From Bacteroidota bacterium (GTDB taxonomy: Bacteria; Bacteroidota; Bacteroidia; Bacteroidales; B39-G9), in contig QMPG01000028.1 in the NCBI GenBank assembly GCA_003648455.1, positions 1 to 18,066 on the forward strand: DNA of 18,066 bases, in the 5' to 3' direction. Below are positions 7,624 to 14,711 of the stretch, one piece after another (the first letter of the stretch is position 1; each line of letters opens with the position of its first letter). The translations under genes were made by a program, and so were the position numbers. A model generated the notes under the pieces. That model saw only the letters and a list, made by a program, of their open reading frames with translations. It was not told where the DNA came from and did not search any database.

Positions 7624-7688
7624 TTTCAAAATAGATTCCGAAATGAGTTCGGAAAAAGGGTGAATAATTTAATCAAAATCAAAAATTA

Positions 7689-7720
7689 TTTGCATTTATT
7701 AATTATTTACTTTTATTTTG
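7689..7720 (+). promoter_or_regulatory. Candidate promoter of the hypE-hypD-lysO operon
   Basis: A TTTG -33 box (7689-7692) is followed after 20 bp by TTATTTTG (7713-7720), which matches TAnnTTTG at seven of eight positions. The spacing is right for a Bacteroidota sigma-A promoter. Transcription would begin near 7727, leaving a leader of about 190 nt before hypE. Confidence 0.45.
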
Positions 7721-7738
7721 AACTAAATAATTATTAAC

Positions 7739-7813
7739 ATGTTCACAACTCAAACATACGGCAATCTATATCACAACTACGGCAAAGGCTTGTATGAATG
7801 CTGGATATATTGA
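7739..7813 (+). other. 24-codon open frame in the hypE leader
   Basis: An ATG-to-TGA frame of 24 codons lies between the candidate promoter and hypE. It encodes a peptide rich in Tyr, Asn and Gly, with YGNLYHNYGKG in the middle and a CWIY end. There is no Shine-Dalgarno sequence. The repeated TACGGCAA within it (7756-7763 and 7778-7785) could equally mark it as repeat debris. It could be a leader peptide or a chance ORF. I cannot decide between these. Confidence 0.2.
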
Positions 7814-7913
7814 TCTCTTCTTCTTATAACATTTATTGTTATATAATTATATTCGCTATTTTTTTATCTATAAAATCGAATTCCATTTTTTTACACTTAT
7901 TAAATTTCATAAT

Positions 7914-8708
7914 ATGGAAGGTATTGTTTTTGACATAAAACATTATGCTTTGCATGACGGACCCGGCATAAGACAAACTATATTTTTAAAAGGATGTCCT
8001 CTAAAGTGTTGGTGGTGCCACAATCCCGAAAGTCAAAACCCCAAAATTGAATCATATATTAAATTCAATAAAATTGATGATGTTCCGGTAGAAAACAAAA
8101 TTACTGTTGGAAAACATTATTCGGTTAACGAAATTATTAATGAAATAGAAAAAGATGTTGTTTTTTTTGATGAATCAAATGGTGGTGTAACTTTTTCAGG
8201 TGGTGAGCCTTTGTTATATGATGATTTTCTAAAACCAATCTTATCTTATTGCAATAATAAAAATATTCATATTGCATTAGATACATGCGGGTATGCAACA
8301 AAAGAAAAGCTTTTGTCAATTATTGATAATATCGATTTATATTTATACGACATTAAATTTATTGATAATGAGAAACATATTAAATACACAGGCGTATCTA
8401 ACGAACTCATTCTAAATAATTTTAGATTATTATCTGAAAAAAATAAAAACATAATTGTGAGATTACCTCTGATACCCGAAATTAATAGTACTGATAAAGA
8501 TATTGAACTATTAGTTAATTTTTTAAAACAGTTTAATAATGTGAATCAAATTGATATTTTACCTTATCACAACATATCAAAAAGTAAATACCAAAGGCTT
8601 AATATTGAATATAAACTGCCTGAAGTTGAAGAATTTTCTTCTGATAAAATTGAAATAATTAAGCAAAAACTAATAAAAAAAGGTTTTAAAGTAACTATTG
8701 ATATATAA
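7914..8708 (+). CDS. hypE: Glycyl radical enzyme activase (HypE-like radical SAM)
   Basis: A 264-residue radical SAM enzyme that reductively cleaves S-adenosylmethionine to install the glycyl radical on the neighbouring HypD. The [4Fe-4S]-SAM motif CPLKCWWC gives C28, C32 and C35 (CxxxCxxC), preceded by the family hallmark HDGPGIRQTIFLKG (14-27). SAM contacts are in GGVTFSGGEP (90-99). I place the start at 7914 and not at an upstream in-frame ATG (7836), because MEGIVFDIKHYALHDGPG is where this family normally begins and the 26 extra residues are low-complexity. The cysteine-rich ferredoxin-like insert typical of many such activases, normally between CHNPE and GGVTFSGGEP, is absent, as in PflA. 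The name rests mainly on adjacency to hypD. A 177-bp gap with a long hairpin separates the two genes. Confidence 0.88.
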   Translation: MEGIVFDIKHYALHDGPGIRQTIFLKGCPLKCWWCHNPESQNPKIESYIKFNKIDDVPVENKITVGKHYSVNEIINEIEKDVVFFDESNGGVTFSGGEPLLYDDFLKPILSYCNNKNIHIALDTCGYATKEKLLSIIDNIDLYLYDIKFIDNEKHIKYTGVSNELILNNFRLLSEKNKNIIVRLPLIPEINSTDKDIELLVNFLKQFNNVNQIDILPYHNISKSKYQRLNIEYKLPEVEEFSSDKIEIIKQKLIKKGFKVTIDI

Positions 8709-8758
8709 TATGTAGTTAAAAATCAGTAAAGTTAAGTCCACTTCGGGAAGCGTGTTTT

Positions 8759-8836
8759 CGTCATTGTGAACGAAGTGAAGCAATCTCAACCAGCTGAATT
8801 ATAAATATATAGATTGCTTCGTTCCTCGCAATGACG
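8759..8836. repeat. Long hairpin repeat between hypE and hypD
   Basis: The left arm (8759-8786, beginning CGTCATTGTGAACGAAG) pairs with the right arm (8811-8836, ending CTCGCAATGACG) around a 24-nt AT-rich loop. The arms agree closely at both ends, CGTCATTG and AAGCAATCT, with a 2-nt length difference and mismatches in the middle. The GTCATTGCGA...GAAGCAATCT type of palindrome is a widely dispersed intergenic repeat in Bacteroidota and other phyla. In mRNA it would fold into a strong stem inside the operon. Confidence 0.85.
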
Positions 8837-8885
8837 TGACTTTTCGACTTCTCGGAATTGGCTCAAACTTAAAAAGTTAGAAATC

Positions 8886-11249
8886 ATGAATAATAGAATA
8901 AAAAAATTACGAGAGCAAAGTTTAAATGCTATAAATAAAATATCATCTGAAAGGGCTGTATTAATAACAGAATTTTATAACACTGAAATTGTTAAACAAG
9001 TATCTGTACCCAAACAAAGGGCATTATGGCTAAAATATTTTTTAGACAACAAAAAACTATGTTATAACAACGGTGAATTAATAATTGGGGAACGTGGTCC
9101 TGAGCCAAAGGCCACTCCTACTTATCCCGAAATATGTCTTCATTCCGTTGAAGATTTAGAGATATTAAACGCACGACCTAAAGTTTCGTTTAAAGTAGAT
9201 GACGAAACAAAAAATATTTATACAAAAACTATAATTCCATTTTGGAAAGGTAGAACACAGCGAGAACGATTGTTTAACCAAATGTCTGACAAATGGTTAG
9301 ATGCATACGATGCCGGTGTTTTTACTGAGTTTCAAGAGCAGAGAGCACCAGGGCATACAGCCAATGGCAATAAAATTTACAAAAAGGGATTGCTCAATAT
9401 TATTGATGATATAAATATATCAATAGATAATCTTGATTTTTTTAAAGATGAAAATGCTTTTGAAAAAAGAGAAGAACTGCAAGCAATGAAAATTGCAGCA
9501 AAATCAATGATCGATTATGCAAAACGTAATGCTGATTTTCTTTTCAGTCTTGCCAATCAAGAAACTGACAAGCAAAAAAAATCAGAGCTCGAAAACTTAG
9601 CAAATATATGCTTAAAAGTACCGGCACACAAACCCGAAACTTTTCACGAAGCATTACAATATTATTGGTTTGTTCATCTTGGAGTTATCTCAGAGTTAAA
9701 CCCATGGGATTCTTTCAATCCCGGCAGATTAGACCAGCACTTATATCCATTTTACAAAAACGATACAGAAAAAGGTCTTCTCACCAAAGAAGATGCAGTT
9801 GAAATATTACAATCATTTTGGGTGAAATTTAACAATCATCCTGCACCGCCAAAAATTGGAGTTACTGCCTTAGAAAGTAATACTTACACCGATTTTTCTC
9901 TTATTAATATAGGAGGTTTAAAACCCGATGGTTCAAATGCAGTAAATGAGATGTCGTATATTCTTCTTGATGTAATTGAAGAAATGCGTATTCTTCAACC
10001 CAGCTCAATGGTTCAGCTTAGTAAGAAAAACCCCGACAGTTTTATTAAACGAGCTGTAGATATTATTAAAACAGGTTTTGGTCAGCCTTCAATTTTTAAT
10101 TCGGATGCTATTGTTCAGGAGCTTTTGCGTCAGGGTAAATCTGTTGAAGATGCACGAAACGGTGGTGCCAGCGGATGTGTTGAGACAGGCGCTTTTGGTA
10201 CAGAAAGTTACATTCTAACAGGGTATTTTAATCTCACCAAGATATTTGAAATAACTTTAAACAACGGTATTGACCCAAAAACAAACAAAAAAATTGGTAT
10301 TGAAACAGGTAACCCTATAAATTTCAAAACTTTTGACGAGCTTATTAATGCTTTCAAAAAACAAGAAAATTATTTTGCTGATATAAAAATTAAAGGCAAT
10401 AATATTATTGAAAGGCTTTATGCTGATTATATGCCTGTTCCCTACCTCTCATTATTTATTGATGATTGTATTGGCAATGGTAAAGATTACAACGATGGCG
10501 GAGCAAGATACAACACAAGCTATGTTCAAGGAGTTGGGCTGGGCAGTTTAACAGATATTCTTACGTCTTTTAAATTCAATATTTTTGATAACAAGAATAT
10601 TAGTATGAAGGATATGTTAAAAGCCCTGGCAGCTAACTTTAAAGGTTATGAGAAATTACGCAACGATTTAATCTACAATACACCTAAATATGGCAACGAT
10701 GATGATTATGCAGATGAGCAAGCCGTAAAAATTTTTGATATCTTTTATAATTCTATAAACGGACGACAAAGTTCACGAGGAGGTATATTCAGAATTAATA
10801 TGTTACCAACCACATCGCATATTTATTTTGGTAGTGTAATAAATGCTACAGCTGACGGCAGAAAAGCTTCCGAACCACTTTCAGAAGGCATATCTCCTGT
10901 TCAGGGTGCAGACATAAAAGGTCCGACTGCTGCAATAAAATCAGCTGCAAAAATTGACCATATTAAAACAGGCGGAACATTGTTAAATCAAAAATTCACA
11001 CCTGCCATTCTAAAAACAGAAGCAGGTTTAAATAATGTTGTTTATCTAATTCGCAGCTATTTTAAAATGGATGGTCATCATATCCAGTTTAATGTTGTTT
11101 CGGCAAAAACACTTCAAGATGCACAAAAACATCCTGAAAAACACAGAGATTTAATAGTTAGAGTAGCAGGTTATAGCGACTATTTCAATGACTTAGGCGA
11201 AGACCTTCAAAATGAAATTATAAAACGAACTGAACACGAATCCTTTTAA
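8886..11249 (+). CDS. hypD: trans-4-hydroxy-L-proline dehydratase (glycyl radical enzyme)
   Basis: A 787-residue glycyl radical enzyme that removes water from trans-4-hydroxy-L-proline to give pyrroline-5-carboxylate, which P5C reductase can turn into proline. The radical site is in RVAGYSDYF near the C-terminus (G762). The thiyl cysteine and general base are C431 and E433 in GCVETGAFG. The residues I recall as substrate-contacting or catalytic in the Clostridioides difficile enzyme (D278, S334, F340, C434, E436, Y450, T645, G765) all have identical counterparts here at a constant offset of three: D275, S331, F337, C431, E433, Y447, T642, G762. That separates it from the glycerol, diol and choline enzymes. 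The length is full, with no frameshift. No proC lies in the window. The radical is oxygen-sensitive, so expression should be anaerobic. Confidence 0.93.
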   Translation: MNNRIKKLREQSLNAINKISSERAVLITEFYNTEIVKQVSVPKQRALWLKYFLDNKKLCYNNGELIIGERGPEPKATPTYPEICLHSVEDLEILNARPKVSFKVDDETKNIYTKTIIPFWKGRTQRERLFNQMSDKWLDAYDAGVFTEFQEQRAPGHTANGNKIYKKGLLNIIDDINISIDNLDFFKDENAFEKREELQAMKIAAKSMIDYAKRNADFLFSLANQETDKQKKSELENLANICLKVPAHKPETFHEALQYYWFVHLGVISELNPWDSFNPGRLDQHLYPFYKNDTEKGLLTKEDAVEILQSFWVKFNNHPAPPKIGVTALESNTYTDFSLINIGGLKPDGSNAVNEMSYILLDVIEEMRILQPSSMVQLSKKNPDSFIKRAVDIIKTGFGQPSIFNSDAIVQELLRQGKSVEDARNGGASGCVETGAFGTESYILTGYFNLTKIFEITLNNGIDPKTNKKIGIETGNPINFKTFDELINAFKKQENYFADIKIKGNNIIERLYADYMPVPYLSLFIDDCIGNGKDYNDGGARYNTSYVQGVGLGSLTDILTSFKFNIFDNKNISMKDMLKALAANFKGYEKLRNDLIYNTPKYGNDDDYADEQAVKIFDIFYNSINGRQSSRGGIFRINMLPTTSHIYFGSVINATADGRKASEPLSEGISPVQGADIKGPTAAIKSAAKIDHIKTGGTLLNQKFTPAILKTEAGLNNVVYLIRSYFKMDGHHIQFNVVSAKTLQDAQKHPEKHRDLIVRVAGYSDYFNDLGEDLQNEIIKRTEHESF

Positions 11250-11268
11250 CTTATTATAAAATATTATT

Positions 11269-11556
11269 ATGATAATAGTACTTTCAATAATGGTAGCAGG
11301 CATAATTATAGGTGCAATGTTAAACGACAAGAAAAAAATAATTTCTATAATTGACAAATTAACAAACTGGGCAATTTACGCTCTTTTGTTTCTACTTGGC
11401 ATATCTGTGGGTTTAAATAAGACAATAATTAATAATCTTGACAATATTGGTGTAAATGCATTAATAATTACTGTTGGTGCTGTGTTTGGCAGCATTATAA
11501 TGGCACTTATTACTTTTAAATTATTTTTCAAAAAACAAAAAACAAATAAATTATAA
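11269..11556 (+). CDS. LysO-type exporter, N-terminal part (split gene)
   Basis: A 95-residue membrane protein with about three hydrophobic helices (1-20, 33-53, 62-85). It corresponds to the N-terminal third of LysO (YbjE, DUF340), the lysine exporter. It contains YALLFLLGISVG (37-48), the first of two copies of this motif in LysO. The second copy is in the following ORF. The stop codon is followed by a single in-frame codon and then the ATG of the next ORF, so both share one reading frame and would make a 298-residue protein if the stop were bypassed. That is the length of one-piece LysO. It begins 19 bp after hypD and is surely in the same operon. Separate half-genes are known in Bacteroidota, so I favour a real two-subunit arrangement. 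Confidence 0.75.
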   Translation: MIIVLSIMVAGIIIGAMLNDKKKIISIIDKLTNWAIYALLFLLGISVGLNKTIINNLDNIGVNALIITVGAVFGSIIMALITFKLFFKKQKTNKL

Positions 11557-11559
11557 ATA

Positions 11560-12165
11560 ATGAAAAACAGCTTAATAATACTATTATTTTTTGTTGCAGG
11601 AGTTATTCTGGGCTTATTTCATTTCTTGCCGGATATTATGCTTAATAATGATTTTAGCAAATATGCTCTTTATGTTTTAATGTTGTTAGTTGGCATATCT
11701 GTTGGCAGCGATAAATCATCGTGGAAAGCTCTTATTAAATATAAATATAAAATTTTTCTGGTACCATTATGTGTAATTATTGGATCATTATTAGGTTCGT
11801 TATTAATATCATTTTTGTTGCCTGATCTTGAAATGAAAGAAGTATTGGCTGTTGGTGCAGGATTTGGTTATTACAGTCTTTCAAGTATTTTAATTACTGA
11901 AATAAGTGGACAAACACTTGGTGTAATAGCTCTTTTATCGAATATAATGAGAGAGATAATCACATTGTTGTCAAGTCCATTATTTGCAAAATACTTTGGT
12001 AAACTTGCTCCTATAGCCTCAGGAGGTGCTACTTCAATGGATACTACTTTACCAATTATTGTAAAATCATCTGGAAAAGAGTATGCAATTATATCAATTT
12101 TTAGCGGTATTGTTTTAACAATATTAGTTCCGTTTTTTGTAACAATTATTCTAAAACTTTTGTAA
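11560..12165 (+). CDS. LysO family exporter, C-terminal part
   Basis: A 201-residue inner-membrane protein with about five or six helices, matching the C-terminal two thirds of the lysine exporter LysO. Visible motifs: YALYVLMLLVGISVG (35-49), repeated from the preceding ORF; GAGFGYYSLSSILITE (99-114); REI (131-133); and SGGATSMDTTLPII (154-167). The last blocks correspond to the highly conserved GFGWYSLSG and GATSMDFTLP regions of E. coli LysO. Known members export lysine and toxic lysine analogues. With hypE and hypD upstream, the substrate could instead be proline, hydroxyproline or ornithine, but that is inference. It is the last gene of the operon and is followed by non-coding DNA. Confidence 0.85.
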   Translation: MKNSLIILLFFVAGVILGLFHFLPDIMLNNDFSKYALYVLMLLVGISVGSDKSSWKALIKYKYKIFLVPLCVIIGSLLGSLLISFLLPDLEMKEVLAVGAGFGYYSLSSILITEISGQTLGVIALLSNIMREIITLLSSPLFAKYFGKLAPIASGGATSMDTTLPIIVKSSGKEYAIISIFSGIVLTILVPFFVTIILKLL

Positions 12166-12712
12166 ATTTCTTGATTAACATTGGAGCTTGTATAAAATGT
12201 TTAAACATCTATTAAAGTTAATTTTTAGTTCATGCAAAATAGAAAATAACAGAACACAGTATTAATGAAGCGTTTTAAGGTCGGTGGCTTCGCTAAACAA
12301 CATCAATTTTTTTATTAACCACAGCAACTACTTTATGAACTTTGAACTTTTTTAATATCCTTGCTATGGCAATATTTTTTAGGACGATGTTCCAAGTTAT
12401 AGTTGTTTTAGTCCTTCAGACTATTTCTAAAAAAAAGATTTATTTAAACAAATATCATTACAAAGGCAAGAAAAGGCATCCCCAATTTTTGAACTTGACC
12501 CCTTATTATTTTATTGTAATCCACCCGAATTTTAAAGTGCCCCCTTTTTAAACAATTGCCGTTTTTAACGACTAAACCTGTTATTACTATAATAGAAATA
12601 AACGGAATTGAGCGTTTATTTTATTGTTAGGGGCAAGCTAAAAGGACGAAACAGAGAATGCAATCCCACCCAAAATTTAAGGCGCGACAGTTTACAATAT
12701 TCTTCTAAAATC
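12166..12712. other. Non-coding gap with repeat and possible IS remnants
   Basis: I find no credible gene. An open frame at 12342-12551 has no recognisable domain and runs through repeat-like DNA, so it is not called. Visible structures: a perfect palindrome ATGTTTAAACAT (12197-12208) just after lysO; two GAACTTT heptads (12336-12349); closely spaced TTGACCCCTT and AAAGTGCCCCCTTTTT segments (12495-12549) of the kind seen at ends of IS21-like elements; and a 9-bp hairpin at 12596-12621. The block separates the convergent lysO and miaA genes. Confidence 0.45.
12596..12621. repeat. 9-bp stem hairpin
   Basis: AAATAAACG (12596-12604) and CGTTTATTT (12613-12621) form a perfect stem with an 8-nt loop. 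It is nested inside a weaker outer inverted pair, TTGCC...TAAC (about 12557-12570) with GTTAGGGGCAA (about 12626-12636). The whole is an imperfect palindrome of about 80 bp. It could act as a terminator structure for either convergent gene, but no T run follows. Confidence 0.45.
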
Positions 12713-13615
12713 TTAAATTATCTCAGAATTTATATATTCAATAACTTTCTCCTTTTCAGAAGGGTTAAACCATCTTATTGATTTATCTCGGTTAAACCAC
12801 GAAAGTTGTCGTTTGGCATAGTGTCTTGAATTTCTTTTAATTAATTCAATTGCTTTGTCTAAGGTAATTTTATTATCGAAATACTCAAAAAGTTCTTTAT
12901 AACCAACCGTATTCAAGGCATTAAGATTTTTATCTTTATAAAATTTACGAGCTTCGTCTACTAATCCATTTTTTATCATTATGTCTACTCGTAAATTAAT
13001 TCGTTCATAAAGTTTCTGTCTGTCAATATTCAAACCGATTTTAATAATATTAAAATCTCTTTCTTTTTTGTTTTTTGTTAAGAAAGAAGAATAAGGTTTT
13101 CCTGTCATTATAAAAACTTCGAGAGCTTTTAAAATTCGTTTCGGGTTTTTTACATCTGCCGTTAAATAATAATCAGGATCTATTTTATGCAGTTCTGTTC
13201 TGAGGCTGTCAATACCTTCATTTTCTAATCTGTCAAGTAAATTTTTTCTTACTTCTTCATCAATAGTGGGCAAGTTGTCAATACCATTGCACACAGCATC
13301 AATATACATTCCCGAACCGCCAACCATTAAAACATTATTGCTGGTTTTAAAAAGTTCATTAAGCAAATCAATCACCTCAAACTCAAACTGACTGGCGTTA
13401 TAATAATCGTAAATAGATTTATTGGCAATAAAATAATGTTTTACTTTTTTTAATTGTTCATCGGAAGGAACGGCAGTCCCAATTTTTAACTCTTTATATA
13501 TTTGTCGTGAATCAGAAGAAATTATGCAGGTATTTAATTTTTGAGCTATATAAATACTGAAATCGGTTTTACCAATTCCTGTTGGTCCTAAAATTACAAT
13601 TAAATTCTTGTTCAT
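12713..13615 (-). CDS. miaA: tRNA dimethylallyltransferase
   Basis: A 300-residue enzyme that adds a dimethylallyl group from DMAPP to N6 of A37 in tRNAs reading UNN codons, making i6A and improving codon reading. The P-loop GPTGIGKT is at 10-17. The family signature SSDSRQIYKELKIGTA follows (33-48), with D35 and R37 expected in the active site. KHYFI and GGSGMYID blocks follow in the normal order, and NTVGYKELFEYF and a RHYAKRQLSWFNRD segment close the protein. The length is normal. It is the last gene of a minus-strand series, with 171 bp separating it from the barrel protein, so it may have its own promoter. No clear TAnnTTTG match is seen there. Confidence 0.97.
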   Translation of the reverse strand: MNKNLIVILGPTGIGKTDFSIYIAQKLNTCIISSDSRQIYKELKIGTAVPSDEQLKKVKHYFIANKSIYDYYNASQFEFEVIDLLNELFKTSNNVLMVGGSGMYIDAVCNGIDNLPTIDEEVRKNLLDRLENEGIDSLRTELHKIDPDYYLTADVKNPKRILKALEVFIMTGKPYSSFLTKNKKERDFNIIKIGLNIDRQKLYERINLRVDIMIKNGLVDEARKFYKDKNLNALNTVGYKELFEYFDNKITLDKAIELIKRNSRHYAKRQLSWFNRDKSIRWFNPSEKEKVIEYINSEII

Positions 13616-13786
13616 TTCTGAATTTCTGTGTTTTATATCTTATATCGAACTCTGGTTAATAGTTATTCAATTTATCATTAACTTATATTGAACAAAAATG
13701 GCATGAAATAAATAACAACAAATTACCGCGAAGCTTAATGACAATAAACATAAAAAAAATAACAAAAGAGTTTTAAACTATTAAAA

Positions 13787-14599
13787 CTATCGATGCAAAT
13801 CTTTTAATCCTCTATTATCTATTTCTTTCTGCTTTTTGTTTTTCTTTTTTATTCTTCCGTTAAAAATATTTCCAAAACGATAACTGACAAAAAGTGCAGC
13901 AAAATAAAAACTATTATCTTTTGTTGCCATTATCTTAATGTCGGTAGGGAAAATCTCTAGAATAGCCCCTACTTCAATTGCATTAATTTTTTCGTCTTTA
14001 TTACCAAACTCAAAGCTACCTCCTACTTTAGAAAAAATTCCCGGCATTACTGAGATTTCGTTAAACCCCTTAAAAAATGAAGCTCGTTCATAAATATCAA
14101 AAACACTATGAATAGATGTATTAAATTTCTCTGTTTTTACTTCATAAGTGTTGCTTGCAGATAAATACAAAACCTCATAGTAAATTGGTTTAATAATACC
14201 AACGCTTGCTCCTAAGGTGTAAAAATATCTTATTTCAACACCTCCTTTATCGAGTTTGCTGTATAATTTTTTTTGTTTTCCCAAACCAAATCTAAGGCTG
14301 TAGAAATTATTTTTCTTGCCAAAAACAAAACGTTTTAAATTTGGGAAATATGGATTTGCTAATTTTATTTCTTTAGGATGACGTATGCCTACAATATCAA
14401 AACTGTAAAGTTTTTTGTTAAAAGCATCAATCATTTTACCATACTGGTAATTCACTCCCCAACCGTTTGAGTTAAGGAGAAAACTGTAGGTTCTTTCATT
14501 TCTTAAAAATATTTTTTGTTCGTCGTCAACTTCACCTTGTGAAAAAGCTAATTTACTAATAGTTAGAATAATTACTAATATTAGTAAGAGCCTTTTCAT
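13787..14599 (-). CDS. Predicted outer-membrane beta-barrel protein
   Basis: A 270-residue exported protein of unknown function. The first 20 residues form a signal peptide ending in KLAFSQ. The mature part is a run of alternating hydrophobic/polar beta-strands with many aromatic residues (YSFLLNSNGWGVNYQYG, FYSLRFGLGKQKKLYS, FYFAALFVSYRFGNIF). This is typical of small Bacteroidota outer-membrane barrels. After the last strand there is an unusual Lys-rich tail of about 25 residues (246-270), which would lie outside the barrel. The neighbour upstream on the same strand is a 41-residue lipoprotein, with a hairpin between. No function can be assigned; a structural or assembly role in the outer membrane is only a guess. 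Confidence 0.7.
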   Translation of the reverse strand: MKRLLLILVIILTISKLAFSQGEVDDEQKIFLRNERTYSFLLNSNGWGVNYQYGKMIDAFNKKLYSFDIVGIRHPKEIKLANPYFPNLKRFVFGKKNNFYSLRFGLGKQKKLYSKLDKGGVEIRYFYTLGASVGIIKPIYYEVLYLSASNTYEVKTEKFNTSIHSVFDIYERASFFKGFNEISVMPGIFSKVGGSFEFGNKDEKINAIEVGAILEIFPTDIKIMATKDNSFYFAALFVSYRFGNIFNGRIKKKNKKQKEIDNRGLKDLHR

Positions 14600-14652
14600 A
14601 AATATTAATTTAAGAAAATCAAAAAAAAATGGAAATTTATTAAAAATAATTC

Positions 14653-14682
14653 TTTATTTAATATGATTCTATATTAAATAAA
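14653..14682 (-). terminator. 12-bp hairpin between lipoprotein and barrel genes
   Basis: TTTATTTAATAT and ATATTAAATAAA form a perfect 12-bp stem with a 6-nt loop. It starts 29 bp after the stop of the small lipoprotein gene and 53 bp before the barrel gene start. The stem has no G-C pairs and the T run is broken, so it is a poor classical terminator. It could act as a weak terminator, an RNA processing site or an operator. Confidence 0.35.
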
Positions 14683-14711
14683 ACCCAACAAAGAATGAAA
14701 AAAACAAAAAA

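Larger units (their letters stand above)
7024..7688. other. Repeat-rich non-coding region
   Basis: No credible gene is visible. A short open frame at 7285-7467 has no coding character and ends in palindromic DNA, so I do not call it. The region carries two related composite units. Each has a short hairpin (7058-7078; 7479-7499) followed by a 79-bp direct repeat with palindromic ends (7088-7166; 7545-7623). Further dyads are AGCCG-8 nt-CGGCT (7447-7464) and CGGCTTAA-t-TTAAGCCG (7460-7476). This looks like a landing ground for small interspersed repeats and not a decayed gene. Confidence 0.6.

Noticed and set aside
7836..7913. 26-residue N-terminal extension of the activase
   Set aside because: The extension is low-complexity and hydrophobic, and the glycyl-radical activase family starts at the MEGIVFDI methionine at 7914.
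8886..11249. Pyruvate formate-lyase, glycerol dehydratase or choline TMA-lyase
   Set aside because: There is a single active-site cysteine followed by V-E, not the Cys-Cys pair of PFL. The substrate-pocket residues match HypD at a constant offset.
11554..11559. Frameshift breaking lysO
   Set aside because: Both ORFs are in the same frame and the second has its own ATG. Two-part LysO genes are known, so a true split is more likely than a decayed gene.
12284..12400. Minus-strand open stretch ending ...VVAVVNKKIDVV
   Set aside because: It looks protein-like at its C-terminus but is closed upstream by a stop after about 40 codons, with no plausible start. It is too short to call a pseudogene.
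12342..12551. 69-codon open frame with a hydrophobic start
   Set aside because: Its second half runs through the CCCC-rich, IS-end-like DNA. It has no family resemblance and no conserved context.
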